A DNA stretch of 46,138 nt from Gemmatimonadota bacterium (GCA_002709665.1 PAQK01000033.1:106059-152196); one strand, 5' to 3'; positions 1 through 9,122 are shown, numbered from the stretch's first letter. The notes: a model not told the origin generated them from the sequence alone. Made by a program: numbers and translations.

Positions 1-287
1 TTTACGCCTGATCTTCTGGCCGCCTCGAATACGTTCCAATTACATTGTTCTGCAGGATTTCATCCCAATTGCCTTTGATGCTCGCCGAAAGGTGAACGGC
101 GGTATGGATCCCCCTGGAAGGCAGGGAGGATGGCCTCCAGGGCGGCTACGCTGGCCCGGTGACAGGGCATCCCGGGTATGTCCCGGCGATTCAATGCGTT
201 CAGGTCGAAACCGTCCTCCAGTTGTCGACGAACCCCGCCGCCGCCGAGGCCGCTCATGCCTGTGATCAGGATCTTCTTGTTTGCCAT
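1..287 (-). pseudogene. NAD-dependent epimerase/dehydratase, N-terminal fragment, frameshifted, cut by left edge
   Basis: The frame starts at an ATG at 285-287 with MANKKILITGMSGLGGGG, a Rossmann-fold Gly-rich loop typical of extended SDR sugar-nucleotide epimerases or uronate dehydrogenase-like enzymes. After residue ~58 (AILPAFQG) this frame ends at 60. The expected continuation (GIHTAVHLSASIKGNWDEIL, then QNNVIGTY) is in another frame, reached if the G5 run near 111-115 (read as C5 on the plus strand) were G4. A second break follows GT: FEAARRSGV resumes in yet another frame, as if about 7 bases were missing near 24-32. The rest lies outside the window. It may be a true pseudogene or an assembly error; family assignment is firm, substrate unknown. 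It is the last visible gene of the minus-strand operon starting at 7311. Confidence 0.6.
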
Positions 288-379
288 CGCGTTCCTTTTT
301 GGTCTGGAAGTATAATGTGCATGACACAGAGCTACTCTTTGGTTTTCGATGTGACGAGTCCGTTTGCAAAGACAGGTTT

Positions 380-1285
380 CTATGTTTCCAGGCCGACGTC
401 GAATTCTGTTTTGAATGCCTGCCAGACTTCTGGAGAAACATCTGCAGTTGCGGCTTCGTAGGCGTCCTCAATCTGCTGCTTGTTTGCCGGGCCGGCCATG
501 ACAATTCCGTCTATTGGGGCGGCGAGACAGAATTGCATCGCGAGGTGGCGGATATTTACGCGATTGTCCCGGCACCATTCCCACATATCGTGTGCACGTG
601 GTTTGTTGCCCGGGATTCGCCTGAGCTCATTCGGCTCATCAGGTTCCGGGCCCGCAAGTGTTCCCATCCCGAACACACTGGCGAGGATTATGGCGACATT
701 ATGTTCTTTCGCTAGAGGTAAGGTTGTTCCAGCGACGGATTGTGTGAGCAGGTTGTAGTCCAGGTAGGTGAGCACGATTTCCACGTGGCCGGTCTCGATG
801 GCGCGTCTGTGGAAATCGTGTGAGCGAATGCCAACACCGATGTGCTTCAGAATGCCCTCTTCCTTCATTTCTAGGAGTTCGTCCAGCGCACACCCAGGAG
901 CCAGCGCGTGTTCGATGTCCGGGGGATCGTGGATGAGGACTGCGTCCAGGTGATCGGTCTTCAGCAGTGTTAGGCTGTTCTCGACACTCCACCTGGTGGA
1001 TTTCGCGGAATAGTCGTGCATCCTGTCTGGATGGGTGCCGGTTTTCGTTTGCAAGTAGACCTTTTCCCTCAGACCGCCTTCGAGCGCGAGTCCCACACGT
1101 CGTTCGGACGGACCATAAAGCGGCGAAGTGTCAACGTAATCCAGGCCCAATTCGATTGCTCGACGGATGCCTTCGACGGCAACTTCATCAGTTAACTCAG
1201 CAGCTCCGAAAAAGGCGCACCCCAATCCAAGCGCCTTAGGGGTCATCCCCGTTGCACCCATCTTTCTTGTCTCAAGTTCCGGCAT
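380..1285 (-). CDS. aldo/keto reductase (D-threo-aldose 1-dehydrogenase-like)
   Basis: NAD(P)H-dependent (beta/alpha)8 oxidoreductase acting on an aldose or small carbonyl in the cytosol. Numbered from the ATG at 1285 (MPELETRKMG, 301 aa), the family tetrad is visible: Asp52 and Tyr57 in LDYVDTSPLYGPSERRVG, Lys81 in YLQTKTG and His119 in VLIHDPPD. The length fits the family. The frame stays open to a TTG at 1324, but the ATG matches where family members begin and the TTG has GGAG directly abutting it, so I chose the ATG. It follows the alpha/beta hydrolase gene after a hairpin and belongs with the same catabolic operon. AKRs of this subgroup commonly oxidise fucose or arabinose; the actual substrate is not readable here. 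Confidence 0.9.
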   Translation of the reverse strand: MPELETRKMGATGMTPKALGLGCAFFGAAELTDEVAVEGIRRAIELGLDYVDTSPLYGPSERRVGLALEGGLREKVYLQTKTGTHPDRMHDYSAKSTRWSVENSLTLLKTDHLDAVLIHDPPDIEHALAPGCALDELLEMKEEGILKHIGVGIRSHDFHRRAIETGHVEIVLTYLDYNLLTQSVAGTTLPLAKEHNVAIILASVFGMGTLAGPEPDEPNELRRIPGNKPRAHDMWEWCRDNRVNIRHLAMQFCLAAPIDGIVMAGPANKQQIEDAYEAATADVSPEVWQAFKTEFDVGLET

Positions 1286-1342
1286 TTCTGAACTTTCTTG
1301 AAATGAAGCAAGAATGGGAGGCAACTCCGTGTAACTGAGAGC

Positions 1343-1373
1343 TTCTGAGCCCTGGTTTCATCTGGGCTCAGAA
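1343..1373. terminator. perfect 10-bp hairpin between hydrolase and AKR genes
   Basis: Left arm 1343-1352 (TTCTGAGCCC) and right arm 1364-1373 (GGGCTCAGAA) are exact complements around an 11-base loop. There is no convincing T-run on the minus strand, so it may be an attenuator or RNA-processing site within the operon rather than a full terminator. Confidence 0.4.
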
Positions 1374-1507
1374 TTGTATCGAAGTGCAGGCATAATCTAC
1401 AAAAGCCAGTCTCTCACTCCCCCGCAAACGCCCGAAACAACCCCAGATACAAGGCAAGCACCTTCTCCCGATCCAGCCCGGTATAGGCGCACTCATTCGA
1501 GAACTCC

Positions 1508-3547
1508 TCAGTGTGGGCAATCTGTACGGTGGACAGTCGACTCGGCATCCATACAGTTGAGCAGTTTGAATCGGCGTGGTTTTCCGTAAAGGGAAAATAC
1601 GGCCTGGACCTCGGGGAGTGCATCCATTGATAGCGAGACTTCCAGCGGTCTGGGGGCAACAAGCGAGAGCAGACCGGCATAAGTAGTGATTTTGTTCAGT
1701 CCCGGAACGACACCTTCCTGGCGATAGCGCTGAACCGGATGAGGCTGGGTGCCGCCACGCGAGCCCAGACGAAGCCGACCGATTCGTTCATCCAGAATGC
1801 CGGCGAACAGGGCGACGTCATCCACGAAACCCATACAGTGGATGGATTGGAATCCACGCTGTTGGAGTAAATCCACGGATTCGATGACGTGATGGACATT
1901 CGAGGATGTCGAGGATTCGCCCAGGAGAAGGGCACTGTCGTCAAGCCCGACGCAGGAAAGAGCAAGAACGGCTACACCGGAGTGTAACAGGTTCCGTACA
2001 TCGTCTCGCAGGAGCGCGCCTTCCTTGGTTCTGGAAACGTCCAGGTATATCGCACACTCTGAATTCGTGCCGTTCGAGTGGATGAGGTACGAGGACAGAC
2101 CCAATTCCCCATACCGAATCTCTTCAAGTTGGTAGCCGCTTTCCTCTGATACGCCGACGGTCTCCGTCTCCAATGACGATGGTCGGGCGCGCAGGGGTAC
2201 GACCTCCGCAATGTACTCCACAAGCTTGCCTTTTATTGCCTCCCAAGCTTCAAGAGAAGAAGGCAGACCAATTGATGGTGGGAGATTGGCGGAGATGTCG
2301 GACATCCATCCGGCCATTGAAAATTGCGGGTTACTTGCGCCACCTGGAGGAAGACAGGCGAGGTCTTCAGGAGGTATGTATTGGACGTCGACATCGACGG
2401 CAACTGTACCGGCGTAGGCCTTGTGTGTCCCGTATGCGCGCTCGATCTCCACATTTTGTTTTGCGGCCCAGTCACCAAGGTAGATTTCAGGTAAGGCCTC
2501 GACCTCATCGGCACTGTAATGAGCCATCCCAAGGTGCTGTCTTACCCACCTGAAAGATTCCTTGTTTACAAAGTAGGGTCTGTGTCCTCCCTTGGGTGTG
2601 ATGTGCACGTCGAACTTCTCGCCTACACCGCACACTTCATAGACCTGGCGCACCCGGCGACACGTTTCCAACAATCCTTCGTATCCCGATTTGTGGTAGT
2701 CCCACTCGCCGGCGAGAATCAAAGTGGCGCATCTGGGTGCACCTAGGGCGATCTGTTCTGGCATATCCACATAGTGTTTCAGGCCGGGTGGGCGCCACTC
2801 ACAACTCAGATCGCCGACGATATAGTCGAAATGGGTGACCCACGAGGCCGGGAGACTCAGGGCCAGCCTTGTGTCCGTGCAGAGGACGTTCATGGTGATG
2901 GTGCAGCCCAGAGAGTGTCCGGCACAGCCGATGCGATCTGAATCGACCTCCGGCAATGAGCAAAGATAGTCTATGCCGCGGACGATGTCGTATGTCAATT
3001 TCCCGATGACCGAACGGCCATACTCGAAGCAGCGGTCCACGCGGAAGTCCTGCCGGTGCCCCCGGATTCCCATTCGGGTCTCCTCGTCCCGCTCTTCCTC
3101 ACCGCTGGGATCAGGGATCAGGCATATGATGCCTGCCTTCGCGTAGAGTTGACCGCCATATTGGTTGAAGAAGGAACTCTTGCTTCCACCGTGTCCACTG
3201 GGAAAAATGATTGCAGGGGCTGGAAACTGAATGTCCTTCGGCACATACAGGTGAGCGGGGACAGAAGATCCCGGCTCTGAATCGTAGATGACCTTCCGAA
3301 TCGTGAATCCGGGACGTTCGATCGATCCGACGGTTCTGTGATTTAGGTCCCCATCCTCTTCAGGAAAGTTGTAGATCTCTCTGAGTTTCGGTCTCAGGTT
3401 GGTGGCGTGCGATTCCCATGCATCTCTGGATCCCGGGAACGAATTGCCAATTCTGGTTGTAGGAAGTACCCGAAGCCTGTCGCGCAGATATGAGACATAA
3501 TGATTCTGCACACGTGATTGTGCCTCGTCGAGGGTATCTGCTTTCAC
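1508..3547 (-). CDS. alpha/beta hydrolase (acetyl xylan esterase / dienelactone hydrolase-like), probable C-terminal frameshift
   Basis: Predicted serine esterase of the large (about 700 aa) alpha/beta-hydrolase type often found beside glycan-degrading genes, where it may remove acyl groups. The nucleophile elbow GHSLGCT lies around residue 213, preceded by VDSDRIGCAG; a strand with ILAGEWDYHK and a GGHRP motif near 315-325 are candidates for the acid and His. Residues ~380-679 form a second, less conserved half with another hydrolase-like pattern. The frame ends at HRTDCPH and a TGA at 1508-1510. The adjacent frame continues with TEEFSNECAYTGLDREK through LYLGLFRAFAGE to a stop at 1414-1416, so one inserted base near 1510 would give a natural C-terminus. 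It has no signal peptide. Its start overlaps the stop of the upstream DUF4838 gene by 4 bases, which indicates translational coupling. Confidence 0.8.
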   Translation of the reverse strand: MKADTLDEAQSRVQNHYVSYLRDRLRVLPTTRIGNSFPGSRDAWESHATNLRPKLREIYNFPEEDGDLNHRTVGSIERPGFTIRKVIYDSEPGSSVPAHLYVPKDIQFPAPAIIFPSGHGGSKSSFFNQYGGQLYAKAGIICLIPDPSGEEERDEETRMGIRGHRQDFRVDRCFEYGRSVIGKLTYDIVRGIDYLCSLPEVDSDRIGCAGHSLGCTITMNVLCTDTRLALSLPASWVTHFDYIVGDLSCEWRPPGLKHYVDMPEQIALGAPRCATLILAGEWDYHKSGYEGLLETCRRVRQVYEVCGVGEKFDVHITPKGGHRPYFVNKESFRWVRQHLGMAHYSADEVEALPEIYLGDWAAKQNVEIERAYGTHKAYAGTVAVDVDVQYIPPEDLACLPPGGASNPQFSMAGWMSDISANLPPSIGLPSSLEAWEAIKGKLVEYIAEVVPLRARPSSLETETVGVSEESGYQLEEIRYGELGLSSYLIHSNGTNSECAIYLDVSRTKEGALLRDDVRNLLHSGVAVLALSCVGLDDSALLLGESSTSSNVHHVIESVDLLQQRGFQSIHCMGFVDDVALFAGILDERIGRLRLGSRGGTQPHPVQRYRQEGVVPGLNKITTYAGLLSLVAPRPLEVSLSMDALPEVQAVFSLYGKPRRFKLLNCMDAESTVHRTDCPH

Positions 3548-5466
3548 CGATCTTCTCCTGAGAGGCGTCTCAATTGGGCTAGGTTGGGGTCCTTGTGCCC
3601 AAATGTTCCGGGACGATAGTTGACCCAGAACTCGCCAAAGACATACTCTCCCATGTGTTTACGGACGAAACTCCAGTAGGATTCCCAGAGATCGAGAGCC
3701 TGCCTTGCCAGGTGACTTTGTTCCGAGTCCGGAACCTCTATGGCATCGAGCGACGACTTGCCTGCAGCTTCGAGAAGGTTGTCCGTGGCCTCGTATGCCG
3801 CGCAATAGAGACTCGTGTATTCGAGTCCCTTTCTCAGAAAGGCCAGTCTCTGGATCACCTTCGGATCGCTCTCGGTGATTGCCATCGCATCGTCGAGCTC
3901 CGCCGTGCGGTCATCGAGGAATGACCGGGGATACAGTCGCGAAAATCCCGTATATCGATCGCGCTCGGTGACCGTGGTCTCGCCGCTGCGAGTTTCCTGC
4001 CATCTGTCGGAGAATGCCCTCAGGAAACGGTAAATCTGGTCAGAGGCAGGTCCGAAGCCGGCCTTACAGAAATCCTGCAACACCTCTTCTGCTTGCGTGT
4101 TCGTATCCCAAAGGCAGCGAGCAAGCAGGTAATAGTTGATCGCGTTCGCCGCGAATCCGGTACTGGGCTGCGTGGCGAAATATCTTGCCCCCGCTTCATG
4201 GTAGGTCTTGACGGTGTCGCATACCAGTTCGGGAAAGAGCCTGTGAATCTCGGGGAAGGCCCCCTGGCAATAGTACTCGTAAATGCCCAGAGTAGGAACG
4301 TGCTTTGCCATTTCCCGAAGGCGTTCATACTCTACACGTCGTTTTTCGGCATTCCAGAACGTGGCGCCAATGATACAGTAGTGTCCCACGACTTGTGGAG
4401 GGAGGCTGTGTTTCTTCGGGGGATTCCTGTAGTAGGAGTAGAGATGGGTGAGGATGTACCGGTTGCGGAGGACATCTCCTGACAGTGCTACGACTCTCTC
4501 TAGATTGTGGAAGAGCTGGTCTGTGATGGATCGAATGGTGTCCGGTTTCTGGTCCTTGTCGGTTTCCGGATCGATACGTAATCGTTCGAATGCTTCGACG
4601 TCCCCGATGGCCTTGTCGAACGCACGACAAAGAACGCATTCGCAGGGTTTTCCGCTGTCGTTTATGGCGACGCTGAGGATGTCGATTTCAGGTTTAGACC
4701 GGATGCTGTCCTTGACGTATTCAGCGATGATAGGGGCAATATCGGGATGGGTCAGACAGGGTTGATTGCCGTGTTTGCCATCGCTGGGCAGTGCATCTCG
4801 CTTGCCGTCCACCAGTGCGAAGTATTCAGGATGGGTGTCCCCGTAGACTTCCGGCGGGGCGATTTCCGCCCACTTGTGTCCGGAGGCGACTTCCGACCCG
4901 CCGAATCGGTTCCTGCGGCACCAGAGGTCGAATTCATCGAGATACACCTTCGGAAGTCCTAGTTTGGCATGCATCGCAGTTCGGTAGTCGACGGCTTTGT
5001 CCAGGGCACCACCCAAGTAAATTGCACGCCAAGCGTAGTCAGGTTCCTCTCTTCGAACCCCCAGGGGGAGTGTAAGCGAGGTACATTTAGGAATCACCTC
5101 TCCTGTAGCTCCCGGCCAGAGCCACCGAATGTCGAAGGCGGTCTCCAGGAACCAGTACACGGCGTGGTACATCGCCTGAACGGTTCGCGATCGAAGGATC
5201 ACTTTGTCTTGAGAAACATCCAGTTCAAACGCCTCGGAGCCGAGGTCGGATCGGATGTCACGCAAGAGGATCAGGGCAATTGGAGATCCGTCCAGTTCCT
5301 CGTTCAGGACGCTGGTCAGTTTGTCTCCGGTAGCCTTTTCGATGTAGCCGATGAGTTCGTCAGCGGGTTCCAGAATGTCCTCTGCGGATTGCCACGGCAA
5401 TCGGTGCAGAGCGAAAAGTACTTCACCATTCTCAACCAGCTGTATTTCCTGGTTCGTGCCGGGCAT
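3544..5466 (-). CDS. DUF4838 domain protein (alpha-glucuronidase/GH20-like N-domain)
   Basis: 640-aa protein of the DUF4838 family, found in polysaccharide utilisation loci and suspected to act on uronic acid- or hexosamine-containing glycans; no activity is established to my knowledge. The N-terminal ~140 residues (SRTVQAMYHAVYWFLE, IRWLWPG) resemble the GH20b/alpha-glucuronidase N-terminal domain. The DUF4838 core runs from about 190 to 480, including EYFALVDGKR, NQPCLTHPDI, SVAINDSGKPCEC and the YEYYCQG region. A helical tail follows. No signal peptide is seen, so it is probably cytosolic. The frame reaches a TTG at 5484, but the ATG at 5466 (MPGTNQEIQL) has a GGAG about 11 bases upstream and is preferred. 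Its stop overlaps the hydrolase start (ATGA); the phytanoyl dioxygenase gene is 99 bases upstream. Confidence 0.8.
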   Translation of the reverse strand: MPGTNQEIQLVENGEVLFALHRLPWQSAEDILEPADELIGYIEKATGDKLTSVLNEELDGSPIALILLRDIRSDLGSEAFELDVSQDKVILRSRTVQAMYHAVYWFLETAFDIRWLWPGATGEVIPKCTSLTLPLGVRREEPDYAWRAIYLGGALDKAVDYRTAMHAKLGLPKVYLDEFDLWCRRNRFGGSEVASGHKWAEIAPPEVYGDTHPEYFALVDGKRDALPSDGKHGNQPCLTHPDIAPIIAEYVKDSIRSKPEIDILSVAINDSGKPCECVLCRAFDKAIGDVEAFERLRIDPETDKDQKPDTIRSITDQLFHNLERVVALSGDVLRNRYILTHLYSYYRNPPKKHSLPPQVVGHYCIIGATFWNAEKRRVEYERLREMAKHVPTLGIYEYYCQGAFPEIHRLFPELVCDTVKTYHEAGARYFATQPSTGFAANAINYYLLARCLWDTNTQAEEVLQDFCKAGFGPASDQIYRFLRAFSDRWQETRSGETTVTERDRYTGFSRLYPRSFLDDRTAELDDAMAITESDPKVIQRLAFLRKGLEYTSLYCAAYEATDNLLEAAGKSSLDAIEVPDSEQSHLARQALDLWESYWSFVRKHMGEYVFGEFWVNYRPGTFGHKDPNLAQLRRLSGEDR

Positions 5467-5565
5467 GAATTCAGAGCTCTCCAAAAGAGGTTATGAGACC
5501 GCGGGTGGGACGGGGCGAACGACTTTGAGCAGAATTGCAATCACGCTACTCAGATAGGTGACCAA

Positions 5566-7311
5566 CTATTCTTTGCTTGGGGGGCCAGATGGGGCCTCCT
5601 TGCTGTAGAGGGCCGCTCCCTTCTCGTATGACACCTCGATTTCTCCTTCTTTCACTTCAAGTCTGGGCACATTCTTTGCAAACACGTCCCGATCGGGTCC
5701 ACGCATTAACGCCAGCTGCGCGTCGGACATCCCATCGACGAGATCACCCCAGCGGTTCTCAGGATGGACCATTTCGCCACCCGATCGGTTGAAATTCCGG
5801 GAGGAGTATTTGATGAGGACACCCCTGCGAGGAATAGGGTTCTTCCAGGCGAGCGCACCGTGTGTCTGGGCGCCGTCCATAAAGAATACCACATCGCCCG
5901 CCTTCAAGACCGGTTGTGTCACAAGACCCATATGATCATCGCAAGAACTGACTCCGGGTGGCATCCGATACTGTGCCTTGTGGCTGCCCGGCACACACGC
6001 AAATCCCCCTAACCCCAGGGGAACGTCTCTGAGTTGCCAGGTGACGGTGATTGCCTCACAATAACTTCTTCCATTCTGGAAAACATATCCGCGACCTGGG
6101 TTCAATGGCTCATTGGCGTCGTGTAGAGAATGTCCCGACCCGCCCTGGACAGAACAGAATGCGGTCAATCCCCCCAATCGTCCGCCGCTCGCACCCATCC
6201 AGTTCAGCCGGTGCTCGATTACAGGATGAGCGACCATTCTACGGAAGGGGTCGCTGTATGGCTCGGGCAGTTCCAGCAACCCCCCGAGCAGCGGCCTTCC
6301 GGTACCGGCAAGCGCCTTCGATCCTCTCGACAGCTCCAGTCCGACTTCTATGCGATCCTCGTATTTGTCGATGGCTTCATTAGCCTCCGCCAGCCAGTCT
6401 TCGTCCATAACATTTCTGAGTACAAGATGTCCACATAGGTCCCAGAAATAGAACTCCTTCTCGTCGATCGTGGTGTTGGGGTCCTTGATGTAGATCCCAG
6501 GATGAAATACCTCCTTGGAATCCACCAGTTTTACCGTTTTGCCATCCGTGACCAGTGTGGGAGGCGGTGTGGTGTGCTGATACCCGGGCAGGTAGAGTGC
6601 CGCCCGTTGTTCCGCTCTGATGTTGGCCATCAAGTCTCGTGTTGTATCTTCCTGGGTCCTGGGGCCATCTCCGGGAGACTGGATCACTCCTCTTCCCACA
6701 AACTGGTATGAGAGCAATCTAAGGTCTTCTTCGCCGGACCACTTCCTGAAACCCTGAAGGAGTGATCCTGCCAGCAGGAGAAGGTCACCTGCCTCGAGTT
6801 CGAACTGATGGACCACGTTCATATCGTCCGCACCTGTCAGAAGATCTTCGGGTGTCTCGACAAAGCTCTTGTGGCTGCATGGGACTGCGACGAGACCCCC
6901 ATCCCCGCTTTTCACATCGCCGAGTGTCCAGATAGCCTGAACCGTTTCACTGAACCGTCGGTCATTCTGATGGTAGTAGGCGCGTCCCGGGTGGCGTGGC
7001 TCATTGCCCCCAGCCAGGGCGGCGCCAGCGATTCGTGTCTTATCGCAGATGAGTTCCGGCTGTGTATCCAGTATGAATCCATGTCCCACAATCTGATTCA
7101 GATACCAGACCAGATGGGGATGGACGAGCAGATCCCTGATAGGGTCCCGAGCCGGGGCGGGTAATGCCAGAAGATCCGTGGATTCGCCTGTCTGATCCAG
7201 GACGGCATTCAGTCTTTCGATATCTCCCTTAACCAGAGCCCCCTTGACAATGAGATAACCTGCCACGTCGAAGCAGTAGTTCTCTTCGTTACTCATGGAT
7301 TCGCGGTCCAT
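5566..7311 (-). CDS. two-domain phytanoyl-CoA dioxygenase-like protein, metal triad incomplete in both halves
   Basis: 581 aa made of two PhyH-like double-stranded beta-helix domains, about residues 8-215 and 285-515. Each has the family's GGLVAVPCSHK / GGFACVPGSHK strand. PhyH enzymes use Fe(II) bound by HxD...H and 2-oxoglutarate. Here domain 1 has H114-Q-N116 (Asp replaced by Asn) and Gln186 where the distal His is expected (LLQGF). Domain 2 has F411-Q-N413 and keeps only His484 (AQTHGAL). Either the metal site is built differently in this subgroup or the protein is not a canonical oxygenase. The ATG at 7311 has AGAGGG about 7 bases upstream; a second Met is at 7296. It is first in the minus-strand operon and transcribed divergently from the sulfatase. 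Confidence 0.8.
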   Translation of the reverse strand: MDRESMSNEENYCFDVAGYLIVKGALVKGDIERLNAVLDQTGESTDLLALPAPARDPIRDLLVHPHLVWYLNQIVGHGFILDTQPELICDKTRIAGAALAGGNEPRHPGRAYYHQNDRRFSETVQAIWTLGDVKSGDGGLVAVPCSHKSFVETPEDLLTGADDMNVVHQFELEAGDLLLLAGSLLQGFRKWSGEEDLRLLSYQFVGRGVIQSPGDGPRTQEDTTRDLMANIRAEQRAALYLPGYQHTTPPPTLVTDGKTVKLVDSKEVFHPGIYIKDPNTTIDEKEFYFWDLCGHLVLRNVMDEDWLAEANEAIDKYEDRIEVGLELSRGSKALAGTGRPLLGGLLELPEPYSDPFRRMVAHPVIEHRLNWMGASGGRLGGLTAFCSVQGGSGHSLHDANEPLNPGRGYVFQNGRSYCEAITVTWQLRDVPLGLGGFACVPGSHKAQYRMPPGVSSCDDHMGLVTQPVLKAGDVVFFMDGAQTHGALAWKNPIPRRGVLIKYSSRNFNRSGGEMVHPENRWGDLVDGMSDAQLALMRGPDRDVFAKNVPRLEVKEGEIEVSYEKGAALYSKEAPSGPPSKE

Positions 7312-7724
7312 TATCTACCCTCTTCATTCAGTGGGTGCGTTCCAGTGGTGGATGACTAAGATATCTGACCCTTGGAGGAAATCAATCGAAATCTGTGTAG
7401 TGGCAATCTAAATCTGACAAGACCCGGTATTGGTATTGTAAATGTCGGTGGGGGAGTGTAGATTTGGAGCGTCTAGGGGCTTTTAAATCCCAAAAAGCGA
7501 GGCCATCGCTCCGTCGACTTCGAGCCGTGCCTGACCAGCGTAGTAGCTTGCTGCGTAGATGGATCGAGAAGCAAGGCTCAAGTAGGAGGGCTTTCGTGAT
7601 CCTTCATTCTCGCTTGTCCGCCTTAGCGCTCCGTAGCAATTGTGCGTAGGAGGGCGAAGAAGGGAAGTGCCGGCCTCACGAATTCCAACAAGGCTGAAAG
7701 CTCCACCAAATTGAAGGAGGAAAA
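7312..7724. other. 413-bp divergent intergenic region with possible GIY-YIG relic and weak promoter
   Basis: It separates the minus-strand PhyH operon from the sulfatase and must hold promoters for both. A weak sigma70-like match to the right is CTGACA (7414-7419), 17 bases, TGTAAA (7437-7442). From about 7464 to 7720 a plus-strand reading (FKSQKARPSLRRLRAV, later SAGLTNSNKAESSTKLKEE) resembles the extreme C-terminus and trailing sequence of GIY-YIG/URI nuclease ORFs, and GTAGGAGGGC occurs twice (about 7584 and 7646). This is probably a relic. The sulfatase ribosome-binding site AAGGAGG lies at 7714-7720. Confidence 0.35.
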
Positions 7725-9122
7725 ATGCCCAAAGACAAACCCAATGTCGTTTTTATACTCACCGACGATCAGGGCGTGTGGGCAGCGGGCTGTTACGGGA
7801 ATGACGAGATCCGAACGCCAAACATCGATCGAATCGCTGAGACCGGTGTCCGATTCGAAAATTTCTTCGTGGCAACCCCCGTTTGTTCGCCGAGCAGAGC
7901 GAATTTCCTGACCGGTCGGATTTCCTCACAACACGGAGTACACGACTGGATCCGTGAAGGAAATGTGGGGGAGCGAGCGGCGACTTACTTGAAAGGTGAG
8001 GTGGCCTATACGGATGTTCTGGTGGAACACGGTTGGACCTGTGGGATCAGTGGGAAGTGGCATTTGGGAAACAGTCAGATCTCACAGCACGGGTTCAGTC
8101 ACTGGTTCGTTCTTGAAAAGGGGGGTGGACCCTACAATGATGCCACGATGATTCGGGATGGGGAGTTGATTACCGCACCTGGGTACGTGACGAATGTAAT
8201 CACCGATGATGCCCTTGCGTTTATCGATTCACACGCAGGTGATGGAAGTCCCTTCTATTTGAGTGTGCACTATACCGCACCCCACAGTCCGTGGACCGGA
8301 CATCCGCAGGATATCGTGGATTCATATGATGATTGTGCGTTTGATTCCTGCCCTCAGGAGGGGAGACATCCGTGGGCAGCAAGTCTGACCACGAAGTGTC
8401 TTGGAAATCGGGAGATGCTAAAGGGGTATTTCGCTGCCGTTACGGCAATGGACAAAGATGTGGGCCGATTGCTTGATAGACTCGAAGAGAAAGGCATTCG
8501 GGAAGATACCCTGGTTGTGTTTGTGAGTGATAACGGGTTCAGTTGCGGGCACAACGGCTTTTGGGGCAAAGGGAATGGAACCTACCCTTTGAATATGTAT
8601 GAGAATTCGGTGAGGGTTCCCGCTGTGATGAGCCACCCGGGGAAAATCCCGGAAGGATTCGTTCAGAATGCGATGGTTAGCGCCTATGATTTTCTTCCGA
8701 CTTTGCTGGACTATCTGGATCTGCCGGTCCCCGCCCAGCAGAATCTTCCCGGAGAGAGTTTTCTCCCACAACTTCTGGGCGAAACGGGAGGGAGGGACCA
8801 CGTTGTGATTTACGACGAGTACGGTCCAACGAGAATGGTCCGGACAACAAAATGGAAGTACGTGCATCGGTATCCCAATGGACCCAATGAGCTGTACGAT
8901 CTTGGAAATGATCCCCTGGAGCGGCACAATCTCGTCGAGGATCAGAGCCAGGTTACCCGCGTGAAGGAGATGAAGGGAATGCTGGAGACATGGTTCGATA
9001 AGTATGTCACGCAGGAGAAGGACGGGAAAGATATTGGTGTCAGCGGAGGAGGGCAGCTCAGGCCCGTCGGGAGCGAATGGGAGGATGGTACCCCCCGGTT
9101 TGCCGATCACTATAAACCATGA
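7725..9122 (+). CDS. Cys-type sulfatase (arylsulfatase A family), no signal peptide
   Basis: Hydrolyses a sulfate ester, most likely on a sugar. The FGly motif is C54-S-P-S-R58 (VCSPSRANFLTGR); Asp14-Asp15 in LTDDQG and SDNGFSCGHNGFWGKGN are family metal/active-site elements, followed by an alkaline-phosphatase-superfamily C-terminal region (WKYVHRYPNGPNELYDL). The length of 465 aa is normal. The protein begins MPKDKPNVVFILTDDQ with no signal peptide, so it appears cytosolic and would act on imported oligosaccharides. Cys54 needs conversion to formylglycine; no FGE or anSME gene is in the window. The ATG has a textbook AAGGAGG 4 bases upstream. A hairpin terminator follows. Substrate (for example 2-O or 6-O position) cannot be read from sequence alone. 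Confidence 0.93.
   Translation: MPKDKPNVVFILTDDQGVWAAGCYGNDEIRTPNIDRIAETGVRFENFFVATPVCSPSRANFLTGRISSQHGVHDWIREGNVGERAATYLKGEVAYTDVLVEHGWTCGISGKWHLGNSQISQHGFSHWFVLEKGGGPYNDATMIRDGELITAPGYVTNVITDDALAFIDSHAGDGSPFYLSVHYTAPHSPWTGHPQDIVDSYDDCAFDSCPQEGRHPWAASLTTKCLGNREMLKGYFAAVTAMDKDVGRLLDRLEEKGIREDTLVVFVSDNGFSCGHNGFWGKGNGTYPLNMYENSVRVPAVMSHPGKIPEGFVQNAMVSAYDFLPTLLDYLDLPVPAQQNLPGESFLPQLLGETGGRDHVVIYDEYGPTRMVRTTKWKYVHRYPNGPNELYDLGNDPLERHNLVEDQSQVTRVKEMKGMLETWFDKYVTQEKDGKDIGVSGGGQLRPVGSEWEDGTPRFADHYKP

Noticed and set aside
40-504. Minus-strand open frame of 154 codons over the left edge
   Set aside because: It overlaps the recognisable SDR start in another frame and reads as low-complexity Arg/Ser/Pro sequence. 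Only its last part coincides with the frameshifted SDR.
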